Of a stretch of DNA of 64,000 nucleotides, positions 43,205-55,050 are shown in pieces. The stretch lies in contig JAMPIV010015294.1 of NCBI GenBank assembly GCA_024509875.1, positions 248,001 to 312,000 on the forward strand. The letters run 5' to 3'. This stretch comes from Oreohelix idahoensis. Its lineage: Eukaryota; Mollusca; Gastropoda; Stylommatophora; Oreohelicidae. How positions within the stretch are numbered: position 1 is the first letter of the stretch; each line of letters opens with the position of its first letter. Made by a program: the position numbers and the translations under genes. A model generated the notes under the pieces. It searched no databases and was not told the origin of the DNA. It saw nothing but the letters and a program-made list of their open reading frames with translations.

Positions 43205-45870
43205 TTACTGTACTTCACATGAACCTTACCATCTTGAATGATGGATGCCCGACTAGACTGGCAACTAAATCTGGGGATACAAATGGTGTCACAAATCTGG
43301 CATTCCTCTCTAGTGCTGCCACCACCATGGCAAACTGGGATGTATTAGGTGCACAGGAAAGTGATCACCTACCTTGGGTCATACTCACTGCAAAGGGTAG
43401 GACCACTAGACACAGGAAACTTAAACAGACCTTCAATTATCCTACAGGACCACTCGACTGTAACAACCCTTTACACACATTGCGTCAAAATGCCAAATAA
43501 AAGACAGCGAGAACACCTTTCACCCAACCTCCCTGGTGGAATAAAACAGAGGAGGAAGCATGGATAGAAAAGGAAAGAGCAACAAAGGAATGGCATAAAG
43601 CACGAAACAGAAGAATGATAAATGGGGAAGTGGTTGAAGGAGAAAAAGTAAAGAGAGAGAGAGAGCCATTAACAGATTCAAGAGTTTGGTAAGGGAAGCC
43701 AAGGATAAAGTGTGGCAGGATTTTGTGACACAGCTGGGCACGAAAAAAACCCTTAAGAAATTCTGGTCCTTACATCGAAGAATGAATGGGAAATGTGTAA
43801 GCCAACCCATCCCTAATATCAAAAGCTCCACAGGACTAAGCCTAAAGACGGACGAAGAAAAGGGAAGAGCCTTATTCAATCGATATGTCTATGAAAACAA
43901 CATGGGGTAACGCTGGAACGTTTGCGTACAATGTGTATGAGGGATTCCAGGGTAAAAGAGAAGCGGTGGTTGTCGCAACTGACCTAGAGGATGCTCATAA
44001 CAGTGTGGACTTTGCAACCCTAAAAGACTGTATAATGGCATGTGGTGTAAACCCTTGGATAACAAGGTGGATAGCAGCTGCCTTAATGGAGAGATCAGTT
44101 GCATTTCACTTGGGAACATGGACATCAGAACCAATGCGCATTTGCCCAGGACTACCCCACGGTTCTCCACTATCACCAGCGCTGTTTAACTCTTAGTATA
44201 CGAGCGGCCTTCTAGAGAGGCCGATGATTGATCCCCATCAATAGCGAAAATTTATAGCTGAATGCATGTTTAAAACCACTGAACAATTTAGTTACGTGCA
44301 TGATATAGGGGTTTCATTTCTTCACATTTTGATATATAACACTTTATGTTATCTTTATAAATAAATTATTTATTGCAAAATCTGTAATGGTAGTCATGAA
44401 ATTAGCTCGTATACTAAGAGTTAACATCTACACAGCAAAAGTAGCAACCTTTCAACCAACAGGACTGGGACGAACATTAACTTTCGCAGATGACATACTC
44501 ATGTACAGAACTGGCTCAGATAGACAGGAAATGGTCCAGGGCATGCAAGAGAACACCTTCCCAGATTTCAATGGGCAGCATTGAAGTATCTGGGAGTAAC
44601 GTTTGATCATGTGCTATTATTCAAGTATCATGTCGAACTGATCATACAGAAGTGCAAGCGAGGACTGGCAGCTTTAAAAACAATGGCAGCTGCACACTTG
44701 GAACAGAGACTACTGTTTCTCCTGTATCATCAGCTCGTGATTTTAGTAATCGAGTATGAGCTAGGAATACTCACGCTGTCAGTATCACAATGTGAATGAC
44801 TGGAACGCATTAAAAATGAAGGGATGCGACTAGTTTTGGGTTGTACGCATGATACCCCCATTGTGACAATGAGATACATGCTTGAATTGCTGTCGATTAG
44901 ATCCAGATATGCGATGGCCCAGGCAAAAGCCTATATGCGGGTAACCACCGACAAAAGACACCCCCTACGTAGCTGACATCAAAGGAGCAATAATAAAGAG
45001 GGGGAATGTCATGGATGGCACAGGCAGAGGCTACAATTGGTCAGGTGACCAGGGTTGAAAATATATCCAAAGGGGAAGAGTGGAGTAAGTCAGGGGAGAA
45101 CTGGATAAACTACCAGCAGGTCATCATTAGCCTTGGCAGAGAGTGCAGATCTTGGGGCAATGGAAAAACAGAGCTGGAGATTAATCAGCTGATAAGTGAT
45201 CATGCTGGGGATGATGATGCCACTGTGTATACGGATGGGTCTGTAGTGCATGGTGAGAAATCAGGATGGGGCTTCTCTGTGAGAATAAAGGGCAGGGTCG
45301 ATGCTGAACAGAGTGGAGCCTACATGACAACAACCTCCAGCATGAGAATAGAGGTAGAGGCAGTTACTGCAGCACTGAGAGTGGCTGTCTGAAACTCCAT
45401 CAACTAGGGCAATTATATTGTCACTCAATCCATGCTTTGGAAAGTTCAGAACAGATGGCTGCGGCAAGAATGGAAAAGATCAATAGAATCCTCACGTCTT
45501 CAAGAACTAGTGTGGATCTACCGTCCTGGTCTTGCAGGGGTACGTGGCAATGATAGAGCTGACGGTCTGGCCTCGAGAACACCCATAGTGGGGACACTGG
45601 ACATGGATAAGGGAGCGATACTAAGGGCAATTAATGATCGCCTGCTAGATTATGACACTGCAATGGATAAATCAACAAGGCTGAGACTGTTCGAGTTTGG
45701 CATCAAACGTGGGACTAGCAGAGATGGACGTTAGAGAGGATGCATCCGTCGTATGTACATTTCCTATGTACAATTGAATGCTACAGGTACAATTAGCATT
45801 CATACTCGACATTTTCTGAGGGAGACTGAGCACTTATGGGTTTGCCCAGAGTGCAATGAGGTCGATTCTG
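43205..45870 (+). pseudogene. I-like LINE ORF2: endonuclease end, RT, RNase H
   Basis: Endonuclease C-terminal part at 43205-43400 (LTILNDGCPTRLATKSGD, WDVLGAQESDHLPW); linker in shifted frames; RT at 43885-44190 (VVATDLEDAHNSVDF, PGLPHGSPLSPALFN), then, beyond the MITE, FADDILMYRTGS near 44480 (catalytic F-A-DD); RT thumb 44581-44800 (KYLGVTFDH, CKRGLAALKTM); RSRYAMAQAKAYMRVTTD; RNase H at 45180-45570 with YTDGSV, SMRIEVEAVTAAL, and LAGVRGNDRADGLASRTP; and a tail ending HLWVCPECNEVDSD, a possible CxxC. Multiple frameshifts and stops. Confidence 0.8.
44190..44420. mobile_element. 231-bp MITE with TTAA target duplication
   Basis: TTAA at 44186-44189 and 44421-44424. Perfect 16-bp inverted ends CTCTTAGTATACGAGC; a near-palindrome GGCCTTCTAGAGAGGCC follows the left end. 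Removing the insert restores the reading frame of the LINE reverse transcriptase across the site, which fixes its borders. The TTAA preference suggests piggyBac-type mobilisation, but the ends differ from the piggyBac at 11986-14220. Confidence 0.9.
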
Positions 45871-45915
45871 ATTAACAATAACATACAACAATTGGCTTTG
45901 CCAATGCAGCCGTAT

Positions 45916-46255
45916 TTTCTTACCTCACATATGTTTGGGAAAGCTCTAAACTCACAACGAAGACCAAAGCTGTAGACGCATTTTCCCACCTCACAATGTG
46001 TGTTTGGGAAAGCTCTAAGCTCTCAATGAAGATCAAAGCTGCAGCCACATTTTTCCACCTCACAACATGTGCTTGGGAAAGCTCTAAACTCACAACGAAG
46101 ACCAAAGCTGCAGCCACATTTTCCCACCTCACAATGTGTGTTTGGGAAAGCTCTAAACTCACAACGAAGATCAAAGCTGCAGCCATATTTTCCCACCTCA
46201 CAACATGTGGTTGGGAAAGCTCTAAACTCACAACGAAGATCAAAGCTGTGGTACC
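45916..46255. repeat. Tandem repeat, about 67-bp unit, 5 copies
   Basis: Unit TTGGGAAAGCTCTAAACTCA with ACGAAGATCAAAGCTGCAGC and CACATTTTCCCACCTCACAA. It lies between the 3' end of the I-like LINE and the LINE scrap at 46262. Confidence 0.9.
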
Positions 46256-46261
46256 TGAGTC

Positions 46262-46394
46262 ACCAGCACATTTCTATATGGTGGCGAGACATGGAAAACC
46301 TATGCCAAGCAAGAAAGAAGGCTCAATACCTTCCATCTACAGTGTCTACACCACATCCTCGGTATTTAGTGGAAGGAAAGTGACAAATGCCGAG
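46262..46394 (+). pseudogene. LINE C-terminal fragment, left part (split by LTR element)
   Basis: Frames give ARKKAQYLPSTVSTPHPRY, the region corresponding to KQERRLNIFLLRCL at 39850, ending GACAAATGCCGAG where the LTR element starts. The continuation is at 54424. Confidence 0.75.
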
Positions 46395-46878
46395 TGTCAC
46401 AGTGTGATTAACAAAGCTGTGGACTGGCGGTGCTCCGCTGGGGGCGGGTACATAATGTCAGTCGGGTGTGTGAGGTGTTCTCATACACTTAACTTAACAA
46501 CACGAAACTGCGAGGTCAGCAGGTCAGGGGTGAACGCAAGGGGCGTTCTGATTGGGCAGTGAGAAGAGAGAGGAAAGCGAGCGAGGAGTTTTTGGGGTGA
46601 TGATGGCCGACTCGTATTGTCGAATGCAAGAGGATATTTAGTTGTGAGAAGATAAGGCATTCGGTTATCTGAGATTTTCATCAATGTGTTACACTTCGCT
46701 AACTACATATATTGTTGTGATTTTGTGGTGATAATTATTTGAATACATTAGACAGAGTTGGGAACATTGCTAGTGTTCGTTATTATTTAAATGTGTTCCA
46801 CTCCACCCCTCTGTCTCTCATGTGTAGTATTTCGAGGACTAAGGCATATGTGTATTTAATACAAAATACCCTGTGTCA
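46395..46878 (+). repeat. 5' LTR of gypsy element 1
   Basis: TGTCACAGTGTG to CCCTGTGTCA. Matches 53940-54423 except for G/A changes near 46543 and 46579. Confidence 0.93.
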
Positions 46879-46880
46879 GG

Positions 46881-46891
46881 TGGGGGCTCGT
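46881..46891 (+). promoter_or_regulatory. Primer-binding site, tRNA-Pro-like
   Basis: TGGGGGCTCGT starts two bases after the 5' LTR. It equals the first 11 bases of the tRNA-Pro type primer-binding site known from other retroelements; the match stops after that. Confidence 0.7.
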
Positions 46892-49089
46892 ATTTGGGTC
46901 CTCGTATTTGATTATCTTTGCACGTCAATGCAGCGCCAGGTCAGAAATCTATTTTAGGTCACATACACCGTAGGCCTGGTTTTTCAGTCACGTAGTTGTG
47001 AGGTACTTTTTTTTGAATAGTGAGTCACGGGTCACGGATTAGCGATACACAGTGAAGTGGAGTATTTATTATGAATAGTACGCGGTGTCAGAGCTAACAA
47101 AATGTCAGGGCGACATTGAGCACTCCTCTGGTTAAGAAAATGACGCCGTTGTCGGCCAACGTCTGCGGTGTGAACCAGGTTGTGGCAGGTTCGTTGACAT
47201 TCATTTTGGTGTCTGCGGGGCTGAGAGGACGAAGATGTTGCTGCTAGTACAGGTTGGGCGAACAAGTGGACGGCAGCCTTGGTAGAATTCATTTCAGCGT
47301 CTGACTGGTCAAGACTAGAGGCGGTTGTAGCACCGTTTGAAAGCCAACAGTGGGGCAGTGTTGCCACTACACAGTGTTTACTGGCTCAGGAGACGACGTA
47401 CCTGTAGAAATCAAGTGGTTGAGTCTTCTTGTGGAACTGGGTGCATGCCGAACACGTGAACTGGTGCATTACAGTATCAACGTTTTACACATGGTCGTTA
47501 CGGAGGTTGCTAGAAGCTGAACAGTACCAGATTTACGTTGCGATCTTTGCCTTATACAAAACACTGCAGGCCATCATCATAAACTGTACTGAACTTTTTC
47601 TCACGTAGAAGGCTGCACTACACCTTTGCAAACGGTGGTAACTTTCATGAACTCGTGAGATGTTATTGGAGTGGAGCTGGCAAATCCTCGCCTTGTGCTG
47701 ACAACGAGCTAGTATACAGTTGTGGTATAACTTTGATGCGTGTGGTCTATCTTTTTGCTTGACATCCCTGTGATATTTCAGTGAAGACAAGGCACTATCT
47801 GGGGACAAGCGTGGACTTCGTGCCTTACTCAAGAGTTACCCTAATGGACAATATTTGTAACTTTACGTAACTTTGTAACGTGTCGATCGTTGTGTGGACC
47901 ATTGGATCATTAGTGACTAAGGTGCTGTAGATATCAACGTCATCATCAGGAACCAAGACCTTCGGAGATCATCAATTTAATTGATTTATAGTTAATTTTT
48001 TTTAAATGTAGTATTATTACTATTATTATATATTATTGGACAGTTATTTTTCTTTTAGTACCTTTCTATTTTATAATATTATATAATTAGTAATCATTCT
48101 CCTGTGACCTCTTTTCCATTTAGTTGGTGAGTACGTCATCCAACTGGTGTGGTGTTGCAACATACTACCTTTGGTCACTTCATTGTCTATTGTAGGTTTT
48201 TGTTGTGTCTTCGTAGAAGTATAATTTTGGTGTCATTTGGTTGTTGTGTGGGTTTAGGATTTTCTCTTTTGCATTGCGGAAAGAGATTATGCTAAACTGT
48301 TCTTTAGGACTGTTGCTAGGTGAATTGTGTGCCGGAGCACGGGCACATAGAGCTGACCCTATTGGCTGCCCTGCATAATTCACGTTGCACATTTTAGTGT
48401 ATTAGTGGTGCAGGTCTGGTTTGTTTGCACGGTGTCATATGTGTAATAGTGTCTCTTTGTCATGTTTAATTGGAGTATTCTCTTGTATTCTTCTTACTAT
48501 CATGTACATACGTTAATTTCCCAAACTCTTGTTTTCATTTGTTAACAGCTACGGTTTATAATTAGACATCTGCTGCTGTCTGAGGATTTTTTTTTTCTTC
48601 TTATTCCACCGTACTGTTGTGTTCGTTCGTGTAGTAAGGTCGTCTTGATCATCTTCATTATTGTCATCATTGTTTGTATTTATGTTTGTTTTGTTTTAGT
48701 GAAGTGTATCTCAATTTCAATTCCAGTACTGATGGCATAAGAGTAAGTTGTGGATTTTTGCTTGTGTAGACGTAGTTTTCTGGTTTGGTTAAGAATCTCA
48801 TATATATTTATGCCATTAATTGTATTGCAGTGGGGTTTAGTTTCACTGCTTAAATATTATGGGTGTCATGGATACAGCAAATTATGCTGTTGAATAACTT
48901 CACACCATTATACTGAATACACCTATTTGAGTGGTACAGTCAGTATTTCTGACTAGGCATTACAGATAATTTTGATCCTTTTTTTTAAGTACAATATCTG
49001 ATAATTTTCCAGTGGGGAATACTGAAGGCATTTTTTTTTAATACTGAGTACTGTTTTAAGAAATTTTAATTTAATTACATTACATTACG
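46892..49089 (+). other. Long leader of gypsy element 1
   Basis: About 2.2 kb between primer-binding site and gag with no supportable ORF; T-rich towards its end. Longer than the 1.2-kb leader of element 2. Confidence 0.6.
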
Positions 49090-52000
49090 ATGGCTAGCCT
49101 CTTAGAATTTGTTGAGGTTGGTAAAGAGCTAGCATTAACAGGCCCTGCTCTACAGGAATGGGCAGAAGAAAAAAAAATGGAAAGAAAAACAGGAAAATGA
49201 TAGAATGGAATGGTGTGAGGAGAGAGAATTCCAGAAATTGAAGATAGAAGCAGAGAAAGAGATGAAGAAGATAGAAGCAGAGAAAGAGATGAAGAAAATT
49301 GAAGCTGACAGAGAAATAAATCTAAAGAAGCTAGATAATGAGTCCAGGAAGCAGGATTCAGGTGGGAAAGAATTCTCACGTCCCTATAGACTACGGTTAC
49401 CCAATTTTAATCAAGATTTGGACAGTATGGACGTGTATTTGGAACGTTTTGAAGAAGAGGTTTTGGCTTGGAAGATAAAGAAGGAGGAATGGCCTGTTCT
49501 GCTGGGAAATTTGCTTTCAGGATCTGCGTTAGAAACTGTGTATAGTATCCCTTTAACTGACAGAGCAAATTATGACATAGTCAAGGAGAGGTTGTTAAGG
49601 AAATTTCGTCTAACGGCGGAAGGGTATCGGGCTCGTTTCCGAGATGTGAGACCAAGCATCAATCAGGATTTTGAGGATTTCATTGCGAAAATTACTCAGC
49701 TATTAAATCGATGGGTTGAGATGGAAGGTATTACTAAAGACTTTGATGGGCTTTTCGACCTTATGTTACGGGACAAGGTATTGTCATCGTATTCATCTGA
49801 GCTTATTGCGTTTTTCCAGGAACGCAAGCCCAAAAACATCGGTACGATGTCAGAATTAGGACACCAATACGTGACCGCGCATCCAGGAAAGGTCATACAC
49901 AAGGAGAGTATCTCTGAGACTTTCTCAGCGAGTATAGGAAAGATTACTAGAAAACCTTACAATCAACATAGATCGAAGAGTGCCGATAGATTTGGCCCCA
50001 GAAGATTTAATTATGATAGACCCTACTTTCGAGGAGACAGATCTCCTGCACGGTATGACAATTATCGGGACCATAGATCACCGAGGAAGAAATTTAACTA
50101 TCAATCTGATAGAAATCAATACAGATATACTGGAGACAGACAGGATAGGTACCCGCGGAATCAGATCCAGATAGATGCGCCAAATGAGCAGGAACAAAGA
50201 CGATTTCGCAAAAGCTTACCTTACCAAAGAAACAAATCCTTTGAGAAAAAGGAGCCAGACCGAGTAGTCAGACACTCACCAAACAATAGTCCGAAAAAGG
50301 ATAGCAATACGCAGCTACACTGTAGTCTTTGTAATGGAACAGGACATTTGGCAAAGGTCTGTGCTAATAATTCAGAACGAGCGAATTCGGCTTGCATATT
50401 AGAAACCTTTAACAATGAGAATTGCGAAGGGTGTAGGCCATTATTTGAACCAGACGGTAAGCCTATGCTTATTTGTGGTCACACTCTGCCTTGTCTCTCT
50501 TCGCTTGAAGAAAATGGTCATTTGGAATTGCATCCAGGATTTGTGCAAAAGCAGGAAGTGTCTGTGTTGAGAGACACGGGTTGCACAACTATAGGAGTTC
50601 GTAGATCCTGCATTGACGACTCATGTTTGATAGGTAATACAGCAAGATGCGTCACTTTTGGGGGTAACATTGAGTATTACCCTCTTGCCATTATTGAGGT
50701 GGACACACCCTTCATATCTGGTAGAGTACAGGCCTGTGTACTCGAAGCACCGATTGCGGATTTGATTGTGGGTAATGTGCAAGGTGTGCAGGAATGTACT
50801 GAGATGGACATCAGGAAATGGAGGGACAATCGTGTGCTTAGCGCCAATGCGGTGATTACGAGGGCGCAGTCAAAGGCAGATGACGCATTAGAAGCGACGC
50901 ATCATGAAGCTAAGACATCGGAATTGGTCACTGGAAGTCAGGATACACAGGTGTCTGACTTTATCCAGCACCAACAATCAGACGGATCATTGCGTAAATT
51001 TTACAACTTTGCCGAGAGAGGTGATGTAAAGTACACGAAGCTGGCCAGACATTGGTTCGAGCTCAAGAATAATGTTCTCACTAGGTGTTTCGCTAAGGGA
51101 GTACAAACTCAGCGCCAAGTGGTGGTACCGTGTAGTTTTAGAGCAAAAGTGTTAGAGGTTGCACATGACTCCCCTTTCGCGGGACACATGGGTGTGGCTA
51201 GAACGCGCCAGAGGGTGCTGTCACAATTCTATTGGCCGTGTTTAGCAAGGACATTAAACTATATTGTAGGTCCTGTAAGATATGCCAACAGATGAGGCAT
51301 AAAGGCAGAACTCCCAAAGCTCCAGTGCAGGTTACGGACTTGTCAGTACGACCTTTCCAGAAAGTAGCGATTGATATTATAGGCCCCCTCTCGGTCACTT
51401 CAGACAGGGGATATCGTTTCATTTTAACGATGGTAGATTTGTGCACCAGGTGGCCGGAGGCGGTGCCAATGAAGAGTATTACTTCACAAGCAGTCGCAGA
51501 GGCTTTGCAGATGTTGTTTTGCAGGTTTGGTTTTCCGGAAGAGATATTATCAGATAGGGGCCGTCAGTTCATTTCGAAGGAGATGTCAGAAATCACTGGG
51601 CTGTTGGGTATTGCCCAAACATTCACGAGTCCATATCACACTCAGTCAAACGGAGTTTGCGAGCGTTTTAACGGTGCGTTAAAACACATGCTGGCAAAAG
51701 TGACCGCAGAATCTCCGCAAGAATGAGATAGGTTACTCCCAGCGGTCCTGTTTGCCTATAGGGAGGCTCCCCAAGAGAGTACAGGATTTTCCCCTTTCGA
51801 ATTATTGTATGGGGCAAACCCAAGGGGGCCGATGCACATACTGAAGGATTTATTAACTGGAAAATGTGCAAATAGCACCTCAGTTACGAGTTATGAGTAT
51901 GTAGTGAACCTCAGAGAACGTATTGTAAAATCTTGTTTGGTGGCACGTGATTGTTTGGCGGGGTCGTTAGCACGGTATCGGAAGTACGCAAATCGGAACT

Positions 52001-53730
52001 CCAAACTAGTATCCCTGGTTCCAGGTGAGGAAGTTTGGCTACTTTTACCAGCTAAAGAGGATCGCTTGAGCATTACGTGGCAAGGACCATTCAAGGTGGT
52101 TAAAAAAATGACAGATGTCGATTACCTAATTTCGGTCCGAAATAAGGAGAAGGTATTTCATGTGAATATGCTGAGGCCATATGTAGAACGACCTGAGTCA
52201 TTGAAAGCAGTCACAAGGGAAGCACAGACTGAAGCAACAGTGGCATGTACGGCAGTCGTTGATGACATGGGAGATGAAAAAGGTGAAGGGAATATCCAGT
52301 TATCCCTCGTACCCCTGGTTCCTTCGGAGTCATGGAATATGGTGCGAATCGGGGATGACCTAAAAGGAGAACAAAAGTCGGAAGTACAGATTATATTAGC
52401 GGAGTTTAAGGATGTCCTCACAGATCTGCCAGGACGGACAGACCTAATTTGTCATGATATCACTCTGACATGCGATCAGCCGATTAGGGTAAAACCATAT
52501 CCATTGCCCATGCATTTCAAATCGGCTGTCGAGAGAGAAATTGGTGACATGCAACGACTGGGGATCATTTCTCCGTCTGATTCACCATATTCTTTTCCAA
52601 TGGTTGTAGTTCGCAAGATGAACGCATCTCTTCGTATATGCACTGACTTTCAGAGATTGAACAGCATCACCGTCGTTGACGCTGAACCAATACCTAATCA
52701 GGAAGATCTGTTAACATAACTCACCCACGCTACATATTTCAGCAAACTAGATCTGTCTAGAGGCTATTGGCAGGTACCCCTCGCGGAGGCTGCAAAACCT
52801 CTAACTGCATTTAGCACCCCCAAAGGATTGTTTCAGTTCAATGTCATGTGCTTTGGCTTAGTGAACGCGCCCGCCACATTTGTGAGGATGATGAGAAGAT
52901 TGTTAGGACATCGATCGGATATTATTACATATATCGACGATATATGTTTGTTTCATGAGTCATGGGAGGATCACATGAGGGGGTTGTCTTCCCTATTGCG
53001 GTGTCTAAGGCAGCATAATTTAACGGCACGGCCGAGTAAAGTTTGCATAGGTTTTAAAGAGTTAAATTTCTTAGGACATACTGTAGGTCATAATCACCTG
53101 AAACCGGAAGATGTGACAGTCACAAAGATTTTACAGTTGCAGACACCTAAAACAAAAAAGCAAGTGAAAAGTCTAATTGGACTTGTGAATTTTTATCACA
53201 AGTTCATCCCTCAGTTCTCTTCCATTGCAGCTACACTTACCTCGCTAACGAGGAAGGGGATGCCAAATAGGGTCGTGTGGACACAAGATTGCAAGATAGC
53301 CTTATCTAGAATTAAGAGGGTGTTCTCTAGGAAACCCATCTTACTGATGCCAGATTTATGCAAACCCTTTGTTTTGCGGACAGACGCATCTTCTGTAGGA
53401 ATTGGAGCTTGTTTAATGCAAGACCACCAGAGTACCTTACATCCAGTGATGTATGTGAGTCGGAAGCTGTTGCCGGCTGAGACTAGGTACTCCACGATTG
53501 AAAGGGAGTGCTTGGCAATTGTGTGGGCAGTTTCAAAGTTGTCCCGGTATTTGATAGGGGCATATTTTGTATTACAGACAGACCATCGACCACTCTCATT
53601 TTTACAGTCGTCGAAATCGACAAGCTCGAAATTAACTCGTTGGGCTATCTTACTGCAGCAGTACAAATTTACTGTTTTACCCCTAGAGGGTAAGCTCAAC
53701 GTTGTAGCTGACACTCTGTCTCGTTTGTAG
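49090..53730 (+). pseudogene. gag-pol of gypsy element 1, several breaks
   Basis: Starts MASLLEFVEVGKELALTG at 49090. Frame break in an A-run near 49170; 49205-51295 is open: coiled coil, capsid-like part (RLPNFNQDLDSMDVYLERFE), CCHC knuckle CSLCNGTGHLAKVC near 50320, protease LRDTGCTTIGV near 50570, integrase zinc region (HDSPFAGHMG). Frame break near 51240, then the integrase core (AIDIIGPL, LSDRGRQF, SNGVCERFNG), an in-frame stop at 51724, the GPF module (WQGPFKVV) near 52080, the start of the RT, an in-frame stop at 52717, then RT and RNase H to 53730 (GLVNAPATFVRM, ITYIDDICLF, LRTDASSVGIGACLMQ, QTDHRPLSFL, VADTLSRL). Domain order as in element 2. The two in-frame stops and at least two frameshifts disable it. 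Confidence 0.9.
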
Positions 53731-53869
53731 AATGCTTGTTTTTTTCTTGGTTTTTTCCCCCAGACGATGTTTAAGTGAGTATGCAAGATATGTGAAGACA
53801 AGAAGGATATGAATGTATACTTGGCTCGAAAGCCGGATGTTGGGTGTTTGGAGTGCGCCCGGCCGCCTT

Positions 53870-53939
53870 CCAAAAGAAGAAGAAAAAAAAAAACTTTTTT
53901 TTTTTTTTTTTTTCCCGGGGGGGGGGGGGGGAGAGTAGA
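53870..53939 (+). other. Homopolymer stretch and polypurine tract before 3' LTR
   Basis: AGAAGAAGA with an A-run, then about 18 T, CCC, about 15 G, then AGAGTAGA directly before the 3' LTR. The G-rich end can serve as polypurine tract; the A/T/C/G homopolymer succession is abnormal and may be an assembly or cloning artefact. Confidence 0.55.
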
Positions 53940-54423
53940 TGTCACAGTGTGATTAACAAAGCTGTGGACTGGCGGTGCTCCGCTGGGGGCGGGTACATAA
54001 TGTCAGTCGGGTGTGTGAGGTGTTCTCATACACTTAACTTAACAACACGAAACTGCGAGGTCAGCAGGTCAGGGGTGAACGCAAGGGGCATTCTGATTGG
54101 GCAGTGAGAAGAGAGAGGAAAGCAAGCGAGGAGTTTTTGGGGTGATGATGGCCGACTCGTATTGTCGAATGCAAGAGGATATTTAGTTGTGAGAAGATAA
54201 GGCATTCGGTTATCTGAGATTTTCATCAATGTGTTACACTTCGCTAACTACATATATTGTTGTGATTTTGTGGTGATAATTATTTGAATACATTAGACAG
54301 AGTTGGGAACATTGCTAGTGTTCGTTATTATTTAAATGTGTTCCACTCCACCCCTCTGTCTCTCATGTGTAGTATTTCGAGGACTAAGGCATATGTGTAT
54401 TTAATACAAAATACCCTGTGTCA
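53940..54423 (+). repeat. 3' LTR of gypsy element 1
   Basis: 484 bp, TGTCACAGTG to CCCTGTGTCA, followed by the CCGAG duplication. Confidence 0.93.
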
Positions 54424-54605
54424 CCGAGGTATTATCACGTGCTGGCCTTCAAAGCATGTATACACAGCTTACACAGCGCAGACTACACTGGCTTGGCCAT
54501 GTCCGCCACATGGAAGAGTCGCATCCATAAACATATCTTTTACAGACAACTGGCAGATGACAAAAGAACAGTTAAGCAACTGCAGCTGAGGTACACAGTC
54601 ATAAT
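54424..54605 (+). pseudogene. LINE C-terminal fragment, right part
   Basis: Continues the fragment at 46262-46394: FKACIHSLHSADYT frame and, in another frame, QRRLHWLGHVRHMED-like sequence, QLADDKRTVKQLQLRY; comparable to 39960-40110. It begins with the duplicated CCGAG. Confidence 0.75.
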
Positions 54606-54882
54606 ATTATAAACATGCAATGGAAAGTGTATGTGCCAAATGCCATGTGAACTGACAAAGAAATTAGAAAACTGTATGAAAACAAAATTCTGAGAAATTA
54701 TCGGTGATCCTAGCAGAAACAGCACTATTTCATTGAAAAATACAAATTTTGAAGTCAAAACAAACCTTGTTACAATTTGTAACCCAATTGCCGTTGCACC
54801 CATTTAAAAAAATTTAGTTTTACTACTTCATTATTCTGTAGGTAGAGGATTAAAGATGAGTCACTACAAGATTACAGCTTAC

Positions 54883-55050
54883 CTTTTACGACCACGGCCA
54901 GGGCGTCCAACAGGCCTGGGTTCTGGAACATTTTCCTGTTTGATTTTAGCCAGATTTTTCTCTGCAAGCGGACAACCTGAGAGGCAGTGATGAGAAGTAA
55001 ACTTGCCAGTCACATGACCTAAACCATCACAACCTGGAGTGGGACACTTT
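54883..55050 (-). CDS. L3MBTL: L3MBTL-like protein, C2HC zinc-finger exon
   Basis: Acceptor CTTCCTCCAG (ends at 55051) and donor AAAAGGTAAGCTG (exon ends at 54883). 168 nt: one nucleotide completing the previous codon (AG+A), 55 codons, two left over. Reads [17 protein letters not shown] then [20 protein letters not shown], a complete C2HC (MYT1/L3MBTL-type) finger with C-x4-C, His and Cys in place, and ends [10 protein letters not shown], a basic AT-hook-like RGRP variant. The finger is one of the closest matches to vertebrate L3MBTL1 I can recall. Such fingers contact DNA or protein partners in chromatin complexes. Confidence 0.95.

Larger units (their letters stand above)
43010..45880 (+). 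mobile_element. RNase H-bearing LINE (I-like), interrupted by a MITE
   Basis: Covers the endonuclease end, RT and RNase H to the 3' end near GCAATGAGGTCGATTCTGAT. The 3' half is the same family as the minus-strand fragment at 18040-19230. Cut by the TTAA-flanked MITE at 44190-44420. Confidence 0.8.
46395..54423 (+). mobile_element. Ty3/gypsy LTR retrotransposon 1 (Gmr1-like order), complete but broken
   Basis: 8029 bp. Five-bp duplication CCGAG at 46390-46394 and 54424-54428. LTRs of 484 bp with about two differences by eye. Primer-binding site at 46881. Internal order gag, protease, integrase, RT, RNase H. Inserted in a LINE fragment, in the 23-kb intron of the L3MBTL-like gene, antisense to it. 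Confidence 0.93.

Noticed and set aside
45920..46562. ORFs on both strands over 45.9-46.5 kb
   Set aside because: Translations of the 67-bp tandem repeat running into the LTR.
53211..53945. 244-codon minus-strand ORF
   Set aside because: Antisense shadow of the element 1 RNase H region running into homopolymers.
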